Part shown: positions 33,356-35,469 of the stretch, piece after piece
Position numbering within the stretch: position 1 is the first letter of the stretch
How the letters are laid out: every line of letters begins with the position of its first letter
NCBI RefSeq assembly: GCF_001485215.1
Contig: NZ_BBWW01000002.1
Coordinates: 1 to 35,469 of the forward strand
Direction: 5' to 3'
Source: Leptolyngbya sp. NIES-2104
Lineage (GTDB): Bacteria > Cyanobacteriota > Cyanobacteriia > Leptolyngbyales > Leptolyngbyaceae
DNA: 35,469 bases
Notes under the pieces: generated by a model
What the model saw: the letters and a program-made list of their open reading frames with translations, nothing else
Told to the model about the DNA's origin: nothing
Databases searched by the model: none
Program-made: the position numbers and the translations under genes

Positions 33356-33472
33356 ATTACGTTTGCTCTAACTTAAAATTCATCCAAATTTTATTTACTT
33401 AAACCTGAAATAAAGCATTCACTTCTCTTTAAGGGCATCCTATCAAGTAATGTTTCGAGAAAGTGAAACGAG

Positions 33473-35469
33473 ATGAATCGTACTTGGCTCAGTTTGGGAT
33501 TGATGGGGATGGGGTTGATAGTCAGTGTCGATCTCAGTTCGGCTCAAACCGTCGTACCGGATAGAACACTGAATACGATCGTCAATACTTCAAACAATCG
33601 TGACTTCACCATCACCAATGGCACCGCAGCAGGCAGCAACCTTTTCCATAGCTTCCGCGAATTCTCGATTCCAACAGGCGGTTCTGCCACTTTTGATCTG
33701 GTTAACACGCCTAATATTTCCACGATTCTTAGTCGAGTAACTGGTAGCAATGTTTCTAGCATTGATGGACTAATCAAAACCAGTAACAGCATCAATCCAG
33801 TGAGTTTATTTCTCCTCAATCCCAATGGCATCCTCTTTGGGACAAATGCTCGACTCGACATCGGTGGATCGTTCATTGGCACAACTGCTACCAGTGTCAA
33901 GTTTGTCGATGGTGCAGAGTTTGCAGCAGATCCGAGTATTGCACCGCTCTTGACGATGAGTGTGCCGATCGGTCTGCAAATGGGGCGAAATCCAGGTACG
34001 ATCGCGGTTAACGGAACCGGACACACGCTGCAATTGCCAAGTACTTATGCACCCGTAATTAGAACCAGCCCACCCACATCAGGATTACAGGTCAAGCCGA
34101 ATCGAACTCTGGCACTCGTCGGAGGCAATGTGACGCTAGATGGTGGCGTTCTGTCAGCCCCGCAGGGAAGGCTAGAGATCATCAGTGGTAGCAGTGGCAG
34201 CGTCAGCTTAGCACCCGTTGCTCAAGGCTGGGATTTGAATGCAGATTCCCTGCAAGCTGATCGAGATATTTCGCTCACGAATCGATCGTCGCTCGATGCA
34301 AGTGGAGCAGGCAACACGGCTCTTCAGCTTGTCGGCAAGACGATTCAGATTCGCAATGGCTCGATCGCACTCATGGTGACTCAGGGATCTCAACCGCCCG
34401 GCAGTTTTCAGATTAAAGCGTCCGAAGCCTTTCAACTCTCTGGACTAGATCGATCCGGCAGGTTTGGTAGCTATGTGATCAATGATGTCTTTGCTGGAAC
34501 CGGGGCAGACATGACGATCGTGGCTCCTCAGATCAGGCTATCGGAGACAGCGATGGTTCACGCGAGAGCCTTTGGCAGAAGTCAAGCGGGGAATGTTGCA
34601 ATCAAGGCATCTACGATTCAACTTGATGGACAAGCCGACACCAATCCGACAATCCGCACTAGACTTGCTGCTTCAACATTGGGTCAGAGCAATGCAGGAA
34701 TCTTCACGATTTCAGCGGATCAACTCCTCGTTCTCAATAGTGCAATTATTTCATCTTCTAACCTTGGCAGCGGACGGGGTGGAGATATGCTCGTGGTTGC
34801 CAATACGGTCAAGGTTGATGGCTTTAGTCCACTCACTCGACAGCCTAGCCTATTGACTGTCGCTGCTTTAGGAGCAGGGAACGCAGGTAAATTGAGCATC
34901 AATACCCAAGAATTAAGCGTGACTCGTGGGGGCAATATCAACACCTCAACGCTGGCGAGCGGCAATGCTGGCAGCTTGGAGATCACTGCGACTCGCTCGA
35001 TCGAAGTGAGTGGGGGGGTGCCGTCTTTGAGCGGCGAGGCCGAGGTGAGTGTAATCGCGTCGGCGGCAAGTGTGGTTTCTCCCGAAATTCAACGAGTCCT
35101 GGCATTGCCACCGATCCCAAGTGGTGCAGCGGGCAGTCTGACCCTCAACACGCCATCGTTGAGCATCCTAGATGGCGCGACGGTCAAGGTTGATAACCAG
35201 GGGTTAGGAAACGCTGGGACTTTGAACATCAATGCGAACTCTATCTACTTGAACGGAGGCAGCACGATCGCAGCGGTGACAGCGGTCGGCGATGGCGGCA
35301 ACCTCTCCCTAACGGCTCAAACACTCTTACTGCGCGATCGCGCTTCGATTACGGCAACAGCAGGCGGAGCAGGCAACGGCGGCAATATTACGATTCAGTC
35401 TCCGATCGTGCTGGGATTAGGAAACAGTGACATTGTTGCGAATGCGGACAGGGGGCAAGGGGGCAATAT
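33473..35469 (+). CDS. Two-partner-secretion haemagglutinin-like protein (TpsA), 3' partial
   Basis: The frame runs from ATG 33473 past the right edge (at least 665 residues). A signal peptide ends at SSAQ (about 25). Residues 30-150 form the TPS/haemagglutination-activity domain with FHSF and NPNGILFG (116-123), the signature recognised by a TpsB outer-membrane translocator. Beyond this come Gly/Asn/Ser/Thr-rich beta-helix repeats such as AGNAGxLxI and DGGNLSL. It would be a surface adhesin or exoprotein; no TpsB gene is in the window. No ATGAAA operator upstream. Confidence 0.93.
   Translation, partial: MNRTWLSLGLMGMGLIVSVDLSSAQTVVPDRTLNTIVNTSNNRDFTITNGTAAGSNLFHSFREFSIPTGGSATFDLVNTPNISTILSRVTGSNVSSIDGLIKTSNSINPVSLFLLNPNGILFGTNARLDIGGSFIGTTATSVKFVDGAEFAADPSIAPLLTMSVPIGLQMGRNPGTIAVNGTGHTLQLPSTYAPVIRTSPPTSGLQVKPNRTLALVGGNVTLDGGVLSAPQGRLEIISGSSGSVSLAPVAQGWDLNADSLQADRDISLTNRSSLDASGAGNTALQLVGKTIQIRNGSIALMVTQGSQPPGSFQIKASEAFQLSGLDRSGRFGSYVINDVFAGTGADMTIVAPQIRLSETAMVHARAFGRSQAGNVAIKASTIQLDGQADTNPTIRTRLAASTLGQSNAGIFTISADQLLVLNSAIISSSNLGSGRGGDMLVVANTVKVDGFSPLTRQPSLLTVAALGAGNAGKLSINTQELSVTRGGNINTSTLASGNAGSLEITATRSIEVSGGVPSLSGEAEVSVIASAASVVSPEIQRVLALPPIPSGAAGSLTLNTPSLSILDGATVKVDNQGLGNAGTLNINANSIYLNGGSTIAAVTAVGDGGNLSLTAQTLLLRDRASITATAGGAGNGGNITIQSPIVLGLGNSDIVANADRGQGGN

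Noticed and set aside
33464-33478. TGAAA followed by TGAAT at the start of the haemagglutinin gene
   Set aside because: The period is 10 and the second half overlaps the ATG; not counted as an operator copy.
1-35469. CRISPR arrays, tRNA or rRNA genes
   Set aside because: No regularly spaced repeats, no cloverleaf sequences and no rRNA motifs were seen on either strand.

Overview
The window looks like the chromosome (or a large plasmid) of a cyanobacterium. The HIP1 octamer GCGATCGC and its CGATCG core recur throughout. Several families are typical of cyanobacteria: an RppA/RppB-like two-component pair, a DUF2808 protein, a long-chain flavodoxin, a VKOR-thioredoxin fusion and a two-partner-secretion adhesin. 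A filamentous Leptolyngbya-like host is a guess. Most of the window is a metal-homeostasis and envelope-stress island.

Layout. 1-2960: a VKOR-thioredoxin gene coupled to a small CDF metal transporter, facing a B12-riboswitch operon that encodes CbtB and a Met-rich membrane protein. 3110-4510: a tandem 47-bp repeat, then an NRAMP (MntH) gene. 4720-8390: an envelope glycan group (GT4 glycosyltransferase, UbiA-type polyprenyl-phosphate phosphoribosyltransferase, GT-C-like membrane protein). 8570-13840: sensor kinase RppB, an SDR epimerase, response regulator RppA with a DUF2808 gene, and small membrane or secreted proteins. 13850-23540: an esterase, a lipoprotein plus heavy-metal RND pump, a LysR/SDR pair with a broken DMT gene, the RND adaptor, and a tandem DUF305 lipoprotein (CopM-like). 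23830-32030: flavodoxin, then a second, four-gene RND operon (glutaredoxin-MauE fusion, His-rich two-domain protein, adaptor, HAE1 pump) whose pump gene is split by a 1480-bp IS4-family element. 32160-33360: decaying flavodoxin and glutathione reductase fragments and an inverted-repeat element. 33473-end: the start of a haemagglutinin-like TpsA.

Two layers of control can be read directly. First, the direct repeat ATGAAA-N5-ATGAAA (11-bp period) occurs eleven times in gene starts or intergenic gaps (one copy as GTGAAA). Read as TTTCAT-N5-TTTCAT toward the presumed target, a hexamer with A at position 2 and T at position 6 follows after exactly 10 bp in nine copies. This is the layout of promoters activated by PhoB/OmpR-type regulators. 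The two-component genes carry the site, so RppA is the natural candidate binder. The site also precedes the glycan genes, the RND pump and its separate adaptor, DUF2808-rppA and DUF305. Second, two MerR-type promoters with 20-bp spacers (TTGACT-N20-CAGAAT and TTGACT-N20-TACAGT) precede the DUF305 gene and the glutaredoxin-MauE/RND operon; no MerR gene is in the window.

Together the genes suggest one metal-stress programme: NRAMP, CbtB and CDF move metals, two RND systems export them, DUF305 and His/Met-rich proteins bind them in the periplasm, thiol-redox proteins support them, and an envelope polysaccharide module appears to share the control. The functional links are inference; the sites, junctions and gene order are read from the sequence.
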